DNA of 64,000 nucleotides from Carallia brachiata. Lineage: Eukaryota; Streptophyta; Magnoliopsida; Malpighiales; Rhizophoraceae. This document shows positions 35,471 to 47,509 of this stretch, piece by piece. The notes under the pieces are model-generated. The model ran no database searches and was not told where the DNA came from. It was given only the letters and a program-made list of their open reading frames with translations. A program made the translations under genes and the position numbers. Where the stretch lies: the NCBI GenBank assembly GCA_021464245.1, contig JADCRB010000037.1:1690056-1754055 (forward strand), written 5' to 3'. The first letter of the stretch is position 1. Each line of letters opens with the position of its first letter.

Positions 35471-36795
35471 CTGATCGGCCATTGCCGCTCGGTCGTTTGT
35501 CCTTGCTCATTCTGAGGTTTCCCGTTGGTGGTTCCCTTGACTCGAAGGCTGAAGCAACTCAATTACTATGAGAATGGATTTTCGTTCTTGATCTACGTTT
35601 TACGCAACGAATACGGCTCAGCACATGGGCAGAAAAACGGGGAGGAGGAAAGTCTTAAGAAAAAGACCCAAGGAGAGGCGAAAAATAAACGGGTGAGAAG
35701 ACACCACTCCCTATTATTGGGGAGTAAAATTATCTCCTTAAAATAGGGGACGAAAATAAATAAACATGTTTCTGATCTGGTATATTTTTTGTATCTTTCA
35801 AAATTTTTTCTTTAAAAATATAGGCAAAAAGCTAAAGGAAAATTAATTGCACAAATTAGATAGGTGCAATGAAACATTTTGTGTTTAGGTATATGCGAGA
35901 AAAATGAAAGACAATTTAAAGATCATCTAACAAAATCAACACCAATGCAATCTTTCAATTCTAAGAATGGAAGTAAAATTAGGCACAACGGCCGAACATG
36001 CACCCAAAACAAGTTGAGTGGCCCAACTTAGTTAGATAATCCACACAAAAATTAACTTCTAGCTTGTTAATAGTAATGAAAAAGTCTGTAACTATTAACC
36101 AAAAAAAAAAAAAGTCTGTAACTTCAATTCCTCCTAATAAATGTAAGATAATCTTTTAAGAACATCGCATGAAAGTGGATTTAAAAGTCCCTTCTTTGGC
36201 CTTAAGTTTCGCTACACAGAGCAATTTGATCCAATCCAATCTTAACTAGCTCGGTTGGACCCCTTTAAAGATTTAGGAAGATATTTCACTTTCTAATCAT
36301 TCGAATCGAAAATTGTTATGCAAAGTATGAAATTTTTTATTACCTTCGTCAATTTATATTTTCTAATAATTGCATTTTTGTATATTTTTCTAATGCATCA
36401 AATTGAATTTCGATAGATAGGAAAAAGGCATTATATACACATTTTGTATGGTTCAGCTGGCAAAAACTAATTGGGAGATTAACGCTCGACGATAGTTCGA
36501 ACACCCTAAGAGGAAGGTGGAGTAAAATGTATACTGTCCTATGTAATTGCTGGCGATCTTTGTCGGATGCCTCAGAGTATGCTTTTTTTTTTTTTTTTTT
36601 AGACTTGGTATCTTCATCGCTTGCAGGATAACAGTGCAATCCTCTTTGATAAGATCTTAAAAAAACAACTACTGCTTTTCCACATTTTCAAAAGAAAAAA
36701 AAAGAAGGAAAACAGTCATCAAATTGCAATTATTATGCATGACATACATCTCTTGGATAAAATGTGTTTATGTGTTATGTCAAAAAAAAAAAAAA

Positions 36796-36825
36796 AAGTA
36801 TTTGTGTGTGTGTGTGTGTGTTTTT
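36796..36825. repeat. (TG)n microsatellite
   Basis: About ten TG units between A-rich and T-rich tracts in the RLP3 3' flank; reduced to interrupted TG in the paralogous position near 49665. Confidence 0.8.
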
Positions 36826-38631
36826 TTGTAAAATTTATTTTTTCCTTTTATCGCGTAACGATAAGGATAAGACCCAAAGAATCAACAAAGAAATTTTTGA
36901 GCTTGCATTCCGCTTTTTTTTTTTGGTCGCACAAATTGTTGGTATCAAACGTCTTGCTGTCTAGTCTTCTCAAAAAATTCAGTAAAAAAAAAAAAGGTCT
37001 CCTCAAAAAAAAACAAAAAAAAAAAGAAAGAGTCTTGCTGTCTAGACCCAACGTCCAAAAAAATCATTTTTCACTTTTAAAATGTTTGTCTGCCGTGGTT
37101 TTGGGGCCAATGCTCATTCAACTTTGACGTCGAAAAACTATTTTAATAGCAAGCGTCCTTTCCAAAGCCGGACCGATGACGTTGCTCGAATAGTACGTAC
37201 AAGTTTTTCCTGTCATAATAAACACGGCGATTGGCTAGTGGCTCAATTGCAGCCTACAAGTTTCAAGCTCCAATGTGTACCCCTCACGTTGTAGCCGATT
37301 CGCACTTTCTGTTTTTTTTTTTCTTTTAAGAAAAAACTCAGTGTAACAGAAATATTTTTATCTGCAATAATTCGTCAATATTTTTTATTCATATATTATA
37401 TAAATAAATTATTCCATCAAAATTCACCAGATCCAAAAAAGCGTTTTTTCTTACCGTAAGCTCTAAAATGTATTTATGCAATTAGTCTTGCACATGGTTG
37501 AAGGGAGTTTTTACGTTGAAGAGTTAAAAAGAAAAAGGAAAGGGAAATCGAAGTGTGTCAAAGTGTGGGCTCAGAGCCCATTTGTAAAATTATAATTGGA
37601 AAGTGAATACCCGAAATCGAAGTGTCGGTGGATGTCGTCCTCTCCATCAAACGCCTGCTCCTACTATTCCCAGCTGACGAGTTACGACGAACAAATTTTA
37701 AGCACACACATTGAAGCCTTTAATTCTTTTTTTTTTTTTTACAATTCAAATAAAAAATTAAATAAGAAAAATCCAATTATCTCGCCAGGTTTTGAATTCC
37801 GATTTGGTCGTCATCCAGCCGTTGATCTTCTTCACTCCCCTGTTTTTCACAGTGGTTGTGTTTTTCACCCTATTCTGAAACCTCGATCAATTAATACGCT
37901 CTCGTTAGAATAGTGATCTGTAGAACTTAAAAGGAAGAAAGCCTTTGTAACTGAGAAAATCCGTTTATTTTATTTTTCTTTCCTTTTGTGGTTAGTGGAC
38001 GGGGATTCAATAAGTCTCCCACCTAAGCCACTTTCCTTTGCAATAAAATAATCCAAATTAGTGAAATTGGCGTATTATAATTTAATTGCTATTAAAATTA
38101 TTTGTAATATTTCTGGTAATCAATTAATTTAAAAGAAAATTAGTATAAAAAAAAAATAGAAACTAGCAATAACGGATAAGATATTAGGCCTTTTGTAGCT
38201 TGAGAATGTGAGAATAAAATTAAAGTTGATCATAAATCTTATTGGTCCATCTCGTAGAATCATTCTCCACATTCATATAATATGGGCATGTTTAGCATCT
38301 TGTTGGCAGATGATATTCACATTACGAATTGAAATCAAATCAGCAGCATTACTAATTTCTATTATGTTTTGTCCAGAAGGAAAAAAGAATTTTATTTTCT
38401 TTGTTCTTTTCCATCTGCCCGTGAAGCCAGTGTTTCGCATAATTTATCTGGGTTTAACCTGAATATCAAATATGGGTAGGAACAACGATAATTAACATGG
38501 TTTTATTATTGAAAGAAAAACACATGTTTTTGATCTGACATTGCATTTTGTGACGGACGTTGGCATTTCAGGGCAATACAAAGAAGGGTTAAAAGTAACA
38601 ACAGGCACAAAGCACTCCTGTTTGATCCTGT

Positions 38632-41600
38632 TCAATTTGGTCGCTGCCTCCGTCCATGATTTCTCCGAGCTCTGCTTCTGCGATTCCTGTTTCTTTCACC
38701 TAGCCGAGGGAAGATCCTGAAAACAACATGTTCAATGTGTTTCCAGTACCAAGTCCTATATCGCGTCCAGTAATTAATTGGACCAATGGTGAATCCCAAG
38801 CCAAATATAAACCCCACTTCAGCAAATATAAAGATGGTCTTATCAAACCCTTCGACAGAATCCGAATAAATTTCATTTTTTTGATGTTGCTGCATTGCAG
38901 GTGCTGAGGCATTAGTATCATCGCAACTTGATTCTAAAGGAGGGCCGCATAATCCTTCATTCCCTTCAAAAGAGGCCAATGTGAATGACTGGAGTTGTGT
39001 ACTCGTTGGTATCCTTCCGACAAGCCTATTGTATGAGAGATTCAGGAATGAAAGAAATGTCAATTGTGCAAGCTGCTGCGGAATTGAGCCAGACAGATTG
39101 TTATAAGAGAGGTCTAAGGACTCCAGCTGCAACAAGTCCCCCAAATATGATGGAATCGATCCATTGAGAGCATTATGTGACAGGTTCAGAACATAGAGCC
39201 CTTTGAATTGTCCGAAAACTTCTGGAATTGGTCCCTCAAAGTTATTGGAGGAGAAATCAATGGAAGTGAACACAGTTAGGATCTTCACCAGCTCCATCTC
39301 GAGACCTTTGCTTGTAACTGTTATTGAATCTTCGTAATACAGTTGACTAAGCCATAGAAGCTCAAATTTGAGGTGATCAAGTGTGGCATCTTCATTTCCC
39401 ATCATTGCCTCCCAGGTAGTGAAAAATTTATGTGCCAGGTTTCCAGTAAAATTGTTGGATGCCAGGTCGACTATCTGAAGCCTTGGCCAAGTGCCGTTAG
39501 TCTTCGGACACCCAATGGGCCCATAGAATCTGTTGTTTCGCAGAACCATGACACGCAAACTGGGTATACTTTTCAAAAGACAGGGATCAGTGTCAATGAT
39601 CTGATTGCTCCCAAGGTCTAAAACCTCTAACATTGAACAATTAGACAGGGATTCTGGAACCTTCCCATCTAGCAGATTTCCACTCAGATCCAGAGTTTTT
39701 AATTGACAACTGCCTTCAAATTTATCAGGAATAGTGCCAGTGAAATTGTTTCCCCCCAAATTCATCACGCGAAGTGCACTGCTCATCCGAATCAAACAGC
39801 CAGGAATTGTGCCACCCAGGTTATTATTAGACAAGTCAAGAACTTGCAGAAAAATACGGTTGCATAGTGAGTTTGGTATAGAACCTGTGAGGCTATTGTT
39901 TGAAAGGGAAAAGAAAATTGTGCAAGAGAGGTTTGTAGCTATGTCATCTGGTATGGAAGAAGTGAATTTATTGGACGAGTAATCGACAAAAGCAGCAGTT
40001 GGCGGAAGAGCTGGGATGTTTCCCTGGAGCTGATTGTCATGCAAGTCCAGCGCGCTAAGATCAAGAATCGAATAGGGCTGTTCTAAATCTGTCAACAGAT
40101 TATGTGAAAGATTTAGGTTGAGAAGAGGCTTGTTACCAACTTCCCATATCCAACGAGGTACTGGCCCAGTGATTTTGTTGTCCGAAAGGTCTAGATGGAT
40201 CAGTTTTGGTTGGCTGCTAAGATTGGGAAAGAACCTAAGATTGCAAGAAGCAAGTTTCAATGTGCCGAACTTGGGAAAGGAAGACGAGGTTGAATTGCTG
40301 GTATTTGGATCCACCGTCAACTTGTTGTATGACAAGTCAAGCGAAGTGAGATTCTGAAGCTTCGAAATCCAATCTAGGTGGATGGTGCCATTAAACTTGT
40401 TGGATGAAAGTAAGAGAACTTTAAGTCCTTTGAGATCAAAGATAGATTGAGGAATTGGCCCTTCCAAATTGTTGCTACTCAAATCCAGTGTATCGAGAGA
40501 AGAGAGAGATGGGTTTGGAATCTCAGGAACTTGGCCCTGGAATCGGTTGTAGGAAAGCAGAATCTTTTGAACTGATGGAATTACCAAGAGGGACGAAGGA
40601 ATACTCCCACCAAGAGAATTATTTTTCAAATTGACATAAAAGAGATTCAGAAGGCACTCCAAGTGAGTGGATGGAATCTCGGAAGATAAATTATTGTTGG
40701 AGATATCTACATAGTTGAGATACTTGGAATTTCGGAGAGGTGGAATTGGACCGGAAAATGAGTTGAAAGAGAAGTCCAAATAAACAAGTCGGGTGAGTGC
40801 TGCCATCGAACTCGGTATTGGTCCGCTGAAATTGCAATTTGCAAGCTCTATTGTTGACAAATTGACAAGGTTACCGATGGACTCTGGTAGTGTCCCCGAA
40901 AAATTTGTCCCACTGAGCATCAGGGTCTTAAGAGAGAGTCTCCCATGAAAAATTGGCAAAGAACCCTGAAGAAATTCGTCGTTGGATAAGTCGATAACCT
41001 CTAGTGTTGGTACCTGAAATAAACTCTTTGGAAATGTTCCATTCAGATTGCAGGAGCCCAGGTGCAAGAGGGTCAACTTGGAGAAATTCGCAAAGAATTC
41101 TGGGACAGAGGTGTTCAATTCGTTACTCTGCAAACGAATTGCAGATAGAGACTGAAGCTTTGCAAGAGAAGGATGAATGGGGCCTGAAAGAAAACAGTTG
41201 GACAAGCTTAACACCTGCAGGTTAGGCAGCGATGACGATAATGCCTGGCACCACTCGGTCCCGGTTGCCGATATATTTACACCATCAAGACGGAGTACCC
41301 GCAACTGCGGGAGATTCTGAACTAGCGTTGCTAGATTTGGGTTCTCCAGTTTGAGTGAATTAACCCCGGGGAAGTAAAGCATAGACAAATCAAGACTGAC
41401 CAGCTTAGCCAATTTTGAAATCTCAATTGGAATTTGGTCCACAAAGCCAGCGTTGGACAAATTCAGAGAAAGCAGTTCTGTGAGGTTGCCTAACCCGGTT
41501 GGCAGATTTGTGTTGAAGTTGTTGAACGACAAGTTTAAGCTCTTGAGATGCTGAAGACTGAAGAGGCCAGTTGCATTCTCAATTCCACCAGAGATCGATT

Positions 41601-41841
41601 CGTTGCTCAAGTCAAGGCCAGTGATATGACCGTCCCCATCGCAGCTTATTCCGGCCCATTTGCAGCAATCCGTGCTCTGATTCCAGCTCATCCGTTTTCC
41701 AGATTCAGTGGTCCAATTGAGACTGTCTTTCATTTGTAGTAACAACGACTGCTGATCTTTTTGGCATTGGCCAGAAACCAAAGGTGCTTTGATTGTCATA
41801 AGGTGCGTGAAGAAAAACCACGTAAATAATGGAAGTTTCAT
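38632..41841 (-). CDS. RLP3: Ve1/Cf-type LRR receptor-like protein, basic-tail class (chimeric stalk)
   Basis: A single intact exon of about 1,069 residues from the ATG at 41841 (MKLPLFTWFF), which is the start position shared by all copies. In-frame ATGs at 41868 and 41937 could extend it, but sequence upstream of 41868 is not frame-conserved in RLP4. It has signal peptide, cap, about 25 LRRs, island YYEDSITVTSKG, three LRRs and cap GLCGPPLESSCDD. The stalk NASAPAMQQHQKNE matches the acidic class, but what follows is the other class: YSDSVEGFDKTIFIFAEVGF, a membrane helix with GLGFTIGP, then WTRYRTWYWKHIEHVVFRIF and an Arg-rich end (RNRNRRSRARRNHGRR). There is no kinase domain. Inferred role: surface immune receptor; the basic tail probably lies at the inner membrane face. 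Confidence 0.94.
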   Translation of the reverse strand: MKLPLFTWFFFTHLMTIKAPLVSGQCQKDQQSLLLQMKDSLNWTTESGKRMSWNQSTDCCKWAGISCDGDGHITGLDLSNESISGGIENATGLFSLQHLKSLNLSFNNFNTNLPTGLGNLTELLSLNLSNAGFVDQIPIEISKLAKLVSLDLSMLYFPGVNSLKLENPNLATLVQNLPQLRVLRLDGVNISATGTEWCQALSSSLPNLQVLSLSNCFLSGPIHPSLAKLQSLSAIRLQSNELNTSVPEFFANFSKLTLLHLGSCNLNGTFPKSLFQVPTLEVIDLSNDEFLQGSLPIFHGRLSLKTLMLSGTNFSGTLPESIGNLVNLSTIELANCNFSGPIPSSMAALTRLVYLDFSFNSFSGPIPPLRNSKYLNYVDISNNNLSSEIPSTHLECLLNLFYVNLKNNSLGGSIPSSLLVIPSVQKILLSYNRFQGQVPEIPNPSLSSLDTLDLSSNNLEGPIPQSIFDLKGLKVLLLSSNKFNGTIHLDWISKLQNLTSLDLSYNKLTVDPNTSNSTSSSFPKFGTLKLASCNLRFFPNLSSQPKLIHLDLSDNKITGPVPRWIWEVGNKPLLNLNLSHNLLTDLEQPYSILDLSALDLHDNQLQGNIPALPPTAAFVDYSSNKFTSSIPDDIATNLSCTIFFSLSNNSLTGSIPNSLCNRIFLQVLDLSNNNLGGTIPGCLIRMSSALRVMNLGGNNFTGTIPDKFEGSCQLKTLDLSGNLLDGKVPESLSNCSMLEVLDLGSNQIIDTDPCLLKSIPSLRVMVLRNNRFYGPIGCPKTNGTWPRLQIVDLASNNFTGNLAHKFFTTWEAMMGNEDATLDHLKFELLWLSQLYYEDSITVTSKGLEMELVKILTVFTSIDFSSNNFEGPIPEVFGQFKGLYVLNLSHNALNGSIPSYLGDLLQLESLDLSYNNLSGSIPQQLAQLTFLSFLNLSYNRLVGRIPTSTQLQSFTLASFEGNEGLCGPPLESSCDDTNASAPAMQQHQKNEIYSDSVEGFDKTIFIFAEVGFIFGLGFTIGPINYWTRYRTWYWKHIEHVVFRIFPRLGERNRNRRSRARRNHGRRQRPN

Positions 41842-43090
41842 AATTATTGGGAGTTTCGAGACATCCATGCAATTTAACATGGAAAAAATAATCACTCTGG
41901 TTTTTAGGCGTTCTTGCTTTGAAGCTGAGGAACTCATATTTGTCTGTCATTTAAACTAATTCGGATGTGTCCTAATTGGCTGGAGTTTCGCTTGACTTCA
42001 TGACTTCAAAGTCTTCTATGTTTCACTTTCAGGAATGTAGGAAAGAAGACTTCTCTCTTAACTCAGCATTCAACATTATCCCTCCCCCCTGGAGCTCTGC
42101 TCTACGTCGGTTGTAATTGCAGAAAAGAGCTCATGAATTTCTAGGCCTTTTGCAATGTCCGAGGATCCAATGGGTAATCTAATTTCAAATGATTGGTTGT
42201 AAGAAAGCTGCTAAAAGAACATAACTTCAACCAGATGCTTAATATACTTCCCTTGAATAATATTTACATGTCTTATTTTATGTCTCCTCGCTAGATTGCC
42301 TTTAAGGCTGAGATTGAGAAGATCATTGATGATAGGAGAGCATTACCTCTGGTTTTCAAATCCATTGCGCGATGAGCTTTCCAATATAAAAAAAAAAAAA
42401 TATTAAACTTCTAAAATATTTTGTTTATTTTTTGTTAGAATGCAATGAGTTTTCATTTTTATATAACCATAATGATACTTTTTATAATAAAAAAATATAT
42501 CTTATTATTTTTTTTATTAAAAAAAGTATTACTGTAATTATAAAAAATCAAAAATTTGTTATATTTTTGGTAAAAAGTCAAGCAAAAAAAATTCTAAAAG
42601 TGCAATAGCCCAAAGGAAAAACCAGAGAGAAAAGAGGACTCGGTGCACGACCTTGCAGCACACGTTGGATAAGGGCAATTGCATGGAAGATGCACAAGGC
42701 TTGGCCCATTGCATGTTGATGTTACTGAGACCAATGAAAGTAATGTTGGGGTTTAATATCTAATACATATTTGAAATTTCTTTTAATAGTTCAAAAAGTT
42801 TGGTAAAATATTTTTTTGTCATGATATTAAAATTTTATGATTAAGTAATTATGTGTTTTAACCGTATTACCTTCACAATTGATTGTATATTTCTACAAGA
42901 ATAGTAAATTTATTTTTTGTTTACGTTTTCAACCTAATGAACATTTACGTGTAGACACGTTTGATAAATTAATATATGATCTATTTTATCAACCTCTCAC
43001 AACAACTTAAATTTTTTGATGAAATAATCTTTTGACAATAATTGGTAGACGTGGAAAGAAAGAATCAATTAGGAGGTTGGAGGAACAATT
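41842..43090. other. RLP3 5' flank with overlapping uORF and coding-like fragment
   Basis: Paralogous to 55263-56490. An ATG at 41950 opens an out-of-frame ORF overlapping the RLP start. At 42293-42375 on the plus strand is the short coding-like exon IAFKAEIEKIIDDRRAL, listed separately. Beyond about 42380 it is AT-rich with nothing recognisable. Confidence 0.5.
42132..42375 (+). pseudogene. Divergent two-exon-like gene fragment (copy 1), unrecognised
   Basis: KRAHEF near 42127 and FLGLLQCPRIQW-like coding are followed by a GTAATC donor, then an AG acceptor just before 42293 and IAFKAEIEKIIDDRRALPLV, FKSIAR and a TGA. In this copy the first part has an in-frame stop. The second part is open here and at 55729-55809, with more third-position than other differences between the copies. 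Function unknown. Confidence 0.35.
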
Positions 43091-45453
43091 TTTGGATTTT
43101 TTTTTTTCTAAATGTATGCATAGTTTTTATATACCGGATTTTGCCTTTTTTTTAAAAAAAATTGAAAGCCGATGCGTCTTCACGTACCAGTTGCATCAGT
43201 TACAAATAGGGGTGTAACGTGACTATGTGAGGGTGCCCGATGTAGTAAATTATTGAATATTGTTGGCCTACGAAAACTTTTTTTTTAATTTTTTATCAAC
43301 ACCTACTAAAAGAAACTAATTTGAATGCGTGTGGGTTCCATACAAATTTATTATTCCTTAGCTATATTCTAGTTGAGAAATTCAATCAATGTCACGTTCA
43401 AGAATATGAGGCTTCAACGAACCCCAACCATGTCTTGCCACAATAAAGGCTTAACTTTCGGAGGAGCTTCCCTAAGTAAATGAATACCAACTGATTTAGA
43501 GAGGGCTAAACCAGTCACTGAATCTGCAACACCGTTAACCTCACGATCATATTTTTGGTTTTTGATTATATCTCACGTCAAAACAAAACCAAATTGATGA
43601 GGTGGGCCATATTTTTAACTCCGAATTTGGGCCCATTGACTCCGATTGTATCCACCAATACAGGAGACGACGTGACGATCAAAAAAATTTCGTTGTGTCG
43701 ATGAACTTTTTTTTTTTTTTTTTGGGTCCAAATTGTGTCGATGAACTTCTTTATTCACAAAAACAGAAAAATGTATCAATAGGACTCATTGCACGATGTC
43801 AACCTTGATTTTGGGGCTTCCATAAAACACGAACGCCGTACACAGACTTATCTCCAACTCACATTGGCTGCTTCAACAAAAGACGATGGCTAATCTGGAG
43901 TCTGGACATGTAAAAATGGCCTGGCCCACTTGGACTCGCCTAAGCTTGTATTCTATGTGTGACCAAACACGATTTTTTTTTTTCAACGTCAAACACATAA
44001 TTATTTATTAACATAAAATTTAAATTCTATATAAAACGTTTTATTTATAATTTTTGTTATTAAACATGGAAATATCACATTTATAATTGATTTTGAATCT
44101 CAAATTTAAAAATAAAAAATTGATTTTTTGTACTTAAATTAAATTGTATATTTATTTTTTGTATCTTGTATCATCTTGCTTTTTTAATATAAGATATCAA
44201 AAGTTATTTTCATCTTTTTTAAAAATTGTAACTTAACATGATCTAAAGTAAATAGAATAAGTAACGCATATATAATATGAATTAGACACAATAACTTGTC
44301 CAAACACGACATGAGGATAACCTAAACATGATGAGGCATGAGTCTATAGTGTTTAAATTTATGAATTGTATCATATATGAATGTATGGTACTTGAATTTA
44401 TAAATTGTGTTAGAATCATTGTCTAAATATTTAAGTACTATATAATATGATATAAAAGATATGCAGTCTATGTCAAAACACGATACAAAACAATAAGACT
44501 TTGCCTAGAAGAGCACGACATATTTTTAATGTTGTGGAGGTTAATCTAACAATCTAACTTCGCTTGCATCCTCCATGTCATCGGAGGCTAGAGACCTAAA
44601 TATCCCTTTTATGCTTTATCTTTTAATATTATATAATTTAGCTTATATACACATCTAACGATGATTAAAAATCAGGACAGTGAACCATTTATACATAAAA
44701 ATTAGACATAAATCATTTTTTGGAGCTCTCATTTAGTTCTTTTGTGTATCATAGACACTTCTTGTTTTGTATTCAAATTAATTTCAATATTTACGCTTTT
44801 ACATGTTTTTGGTCTATTGTTATTAGTTAACCATTAAAACAAATTATGTGACAAGTAACTAAATATCACATCAGATGCTGTAAAGAACATCGCACGTTAT
44901 GTCATTATTATTTTTATGACATGACATTTAAAAAATTAAATTTTGAAAAAAAATTGAAAAAATTAGAAAATTTTGAAAGTTTTCTTTAAAAGATTAGAAA
45001 AGGTGTAAAAAATTTCGAAAATTTCAAAACAGGTCAAAAAAATCAGAAATTTAACTAAAAAAATCTGAAAAAGCTCAAAAAAATTCTGAAAATTCACAAA
45101 TTTTTTTTTTAAATTTGAAAAATGTAATTTTTTTAAAAAAATTATAAAAATACAAAAATTCAAAAACAAAAAAATCAGCTAATCTATAACCTTACGATAA
45201 TAGTTTTCAGTTGCGTACTCACATAAACCATTAAATTTTCAACCATCACCTTTTACCTTGTAGCCATTGCCAAATCTTAACGGCTAAATCAAACATTCAC
45301 AATTAGGTGAATCTGGGTGAGTCTAGGTTTCCATCCATTACATACCCTTGTAGAGCGCATTTCATCACTCACGATATTTTTACGTTTCTTGACGATCTCT
45401 AGGGTTTCAAAAAGGAACAGAGACAACAAAAGGTTCCTCTAACCGCCATCGCC
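43091..45453. other. Spacer between RLP3 unit and eL41 gene
   Basis: AT-rich, with T tracts near 43712 and 43975 and a low-complexity A/T region at 44940-45175. A LINE RNase H remnant lies at 43410-43570. The last 100 bases or so hold the eL41 leader, which contains CTAGGGTTT near 45401, a telobox-like motif common in plant ribosomal protein genes. Confidence 0.5.
43410..43570 (-). mobile_element. LINE RNase H-domain remnant
   Basis: On the minus strand a short open stretch reads EVNGVADSVTGLAL, HLLREAPPKVKPLLWQDMVG and a stop. This fits the C-terminal part of the RNase H-like domain of plant LINEs (R-x-x-N-x-x-A-D...LA, then PP-x-x-V...LL-x-x-D-x-x-G). Only this piece is present. Confidence 0.5.
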
Positions 45454-45637
45454 ATGAGAGCAAAAGTAAGATCCAAATCTCTCAGATATTTTCAATTCTC
45501 TTTTCCTTTATCGGATTTCTCGGGTGAATGTATCTGTGGTTTTTGTTTTCGTTTCTTTTTTTGTTTTTCAGTGGAAGAAGAAGCGAATGAGGAGATTGAA
45601 GAGGAAGCGCAGAAAAATGAGGCAGAGATCCAAGTAG
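45454..45637 (+). CDS. RPL41: Ribosomal protein eL41, 25 residues, 2 exons
   Basis: Exon 1 (45454-45465) is ATGAGAGCAAAA, followed by a GTAAG donor. After a TTTTTCAG acceptor, exon 2 (45572-45637) reads WKKKRMRRLKRKRRKMRQRS, K and TAG. The joined peptide starts MRAK and equals the near-invariant eukaryotic eL41, the smallest and most basic ribosomal protein, part of the intersubunit bridge of the 60S/40S interface. Intron position after the fourth codon, a leader with CTAGGGTTT, and the complete length all point to a working gene. Exons this short are easily missed, and exon 2 lies in a longer frame that translates as an acidic peptide. Confidence 0.97.
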
Positions 45638-47370
45638 ACAGGGAACCTCTTCATCTTCTCCTTGGTCCTTCTTGGCTTCTGCTTTAGGTTTTGCCCTTTT
45701 CCTTTAGGCGTTCTTCTAGTTGCTTCGAGTCCGACCGTAGATTGTTGTGATTCTCTGTTGTGTTTTAACAAACAGTACGTAGATTCTGTCTGTCTACCAG
45801 GCGCCTGTGTCTGACTCTTGTTTTAATTGTGTTCCGTGGAAGAATTGGCTGATGCTTTCAGTTTTTGGGGTTTGGTGTTCTGTTTTGTGCACTTTGATAT
45901 AGTTGATGCGTTCACTGCTTTGATTTATCCTTCTACTGGGAGGATTGTTTATGTTAAGTTATAATTTTTGAGAAGTGGAAATCAAGAGCAAATCTGATTC
46001 CGTTTTCGCACAGGGCTTGAATGATTTATTTCGTATTGGAGGATACAAAACTGTGGAATTAGATGGGCTCACGGTTTCCCATATTTAGCCCATTGGATAC
46101 CTTTAACTTGAGATGGCGTGCGATTATGCTGTTGTGATGATAGTTGGTTATGATTGGAATGAAAATGGAATTCTGGCAGCAGGAGATTTTTAGATCGCAG
46201 ACTGAAAATCTTGCTGCGGGGAATGGGTATGTTGCTGCATGGCGCATTTCCTTTCTAATATTTGGTTACACAGCACAGGCGGTTTGGTTGTTGGATGTTG
46301 TGTTGCATCTTAAAAGATTGTGCAAATGTTGAATATTCCAGTGAGCAATATGGCATTTGAAGAGATAGATGGCAGCTCATTGGCATTGCCTCGCCATGGA
46401 TCAGGTTATCACAGACGATGTTGTTTACTTTGCCTAGCTAGCCAATCTGTGAGGCTATTAGAAATTGCCTGTTGTGTCATGAATGAAGGGATGATGCTTA
46501 ATAGGAGTAGACTCTCTCACATATAACAGGTTGCGGAATTTTAGCAGACACGGTCGTATCAAATTATTCGAGTAATTTGTTGTACTAATTTATGACCACT
46601 TGCCTCGGCGGTAGGCTTCTGAAAGGCTATTATTCTCACGCAATTATGTGTAAACTTTCCAGTCTGTTGCTATCTGCTTGAACGATTAATTCACTCTTAC
46701 ACGGATGTGAAAGAAAGAATGCTGTAGCAAAAAAAAAAAAGAAAAGAGAAAAGCAAGAAAGAATGGTGATGTTTGATCGATCTTGCAGCACGCAGATTGA
46801 CACTCTCCTTCTTTGACTGAAGATGAGTGATAATTCGTAAGCCCATCCTCAATACGCTCATGCGATTGAACATCATTGATGCCTCTGTATTACAAGTACG
46901 CTGGTTTTCACAGGGATTCCGTTTAGTGACCTTTTCTCTAGCATCCATTATGTTTTGGGCTCTCATTCTTGCAGAAGATGGAGCATTTTTCTCCCAGGTA
47001 AAAGATTTCTGGCGGGGGTGGGGTCGAATATAATATGCAGTACATGATGAATATTTCACTAAACTGCAACCTGAGGATTCGCTCCAAGTTCATAGCTGGT
47101 GCCAGTGGTAAACGGACATGTCTGCCATAGATACAGGTATAAACTATAAAGCTTATAAAAAAGTCTTTGATGTGTTATTTTCTTTTACCAAAATAGTTTA
47201 TCAAATGATATTAACAAATTGAATTATACGGAAACAAATACTTAACTATCTGTTAAAAAATATATAATAGATCATTTTCTTAATTTTAAATTAACATTAT
47301 AACAACGAGTCAATGGCTAACAACTATAGTTAATTTTACGAAACACTTTACTTTTCACTGCTGTAGAAAA

Positions 47371-47401
<31 letters not shown>

Positions 47402-47509
47402 GAGAAAAGAAAGACGGTTGACGGAGCTATTAGCTATTAAAAGTTAAAACCCGTTCGTCCCTTCGGACCCGCCCCGATCAACACCGTTGGCATGTAAAAC
47501 ACAAGCAAA
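45638..47509. other. Spacer between eL41 and aprataxin-like gene
   Basis: The first few hundred bases are probably the eL41 3' UTR. Several frames of 60-70 codons between 46144 and 47033 show no recognisable motif. An (AG)n microsatellite precedes the aprataxin-like start. Confidence 0.45.
47371..47405. repeat. (AG)n microsatellite
   Basis: About sixteen AG units with one interruption, roughly 110-140 bases before the aprataxin-like ATG, a frequent location in plant 5' leaders. Confidence 0.85.

Larger units (their letters stand above)
28703..35940 (-). repeat. RLP tandem unit, type A copy 2
   Basis: Matches 16560-23653 in order, including gene, promoter and the 35480 module. It differs by a SINE in the 3' flank (28782-28977) and by lacking the retroposon of copy 1. 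Its distal part (from 35460) also matches 48400 onward, so it runs directly into the type B unit of RLP3. Confidence 0.8.
35460..43090 (-). repeat. RLP tandem unit, type B copy 1
   Basis: The 3' flank (35460-38631), RLP3 and the 5' flank to about 43090 match 48400-56490 throughout, and from about 37100 also match 59125-64000. Landmarks are the 35480 module, CTTACCGTAAGCTCTAAAAT near 37451 (also 50271 and 59656), AAACCTCGATCAATTAATAC near 37880 (also 50709 and 61352), the gene, and a divergent two-exon-like fragment upstream. Confidence 0.8.

Noticed and set aside
36621..37127. 168-codon plus-strand frame rich in Lys and Phe
   Set aside because: It is a translation of A, T and TG tracts and is not conserved in the paralogous flank at 49.5 kb.
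44940..45175. Possible tandem repeat
   Set aside because: Low-complexity A/T text with AAAATT-like words but no fixed period.
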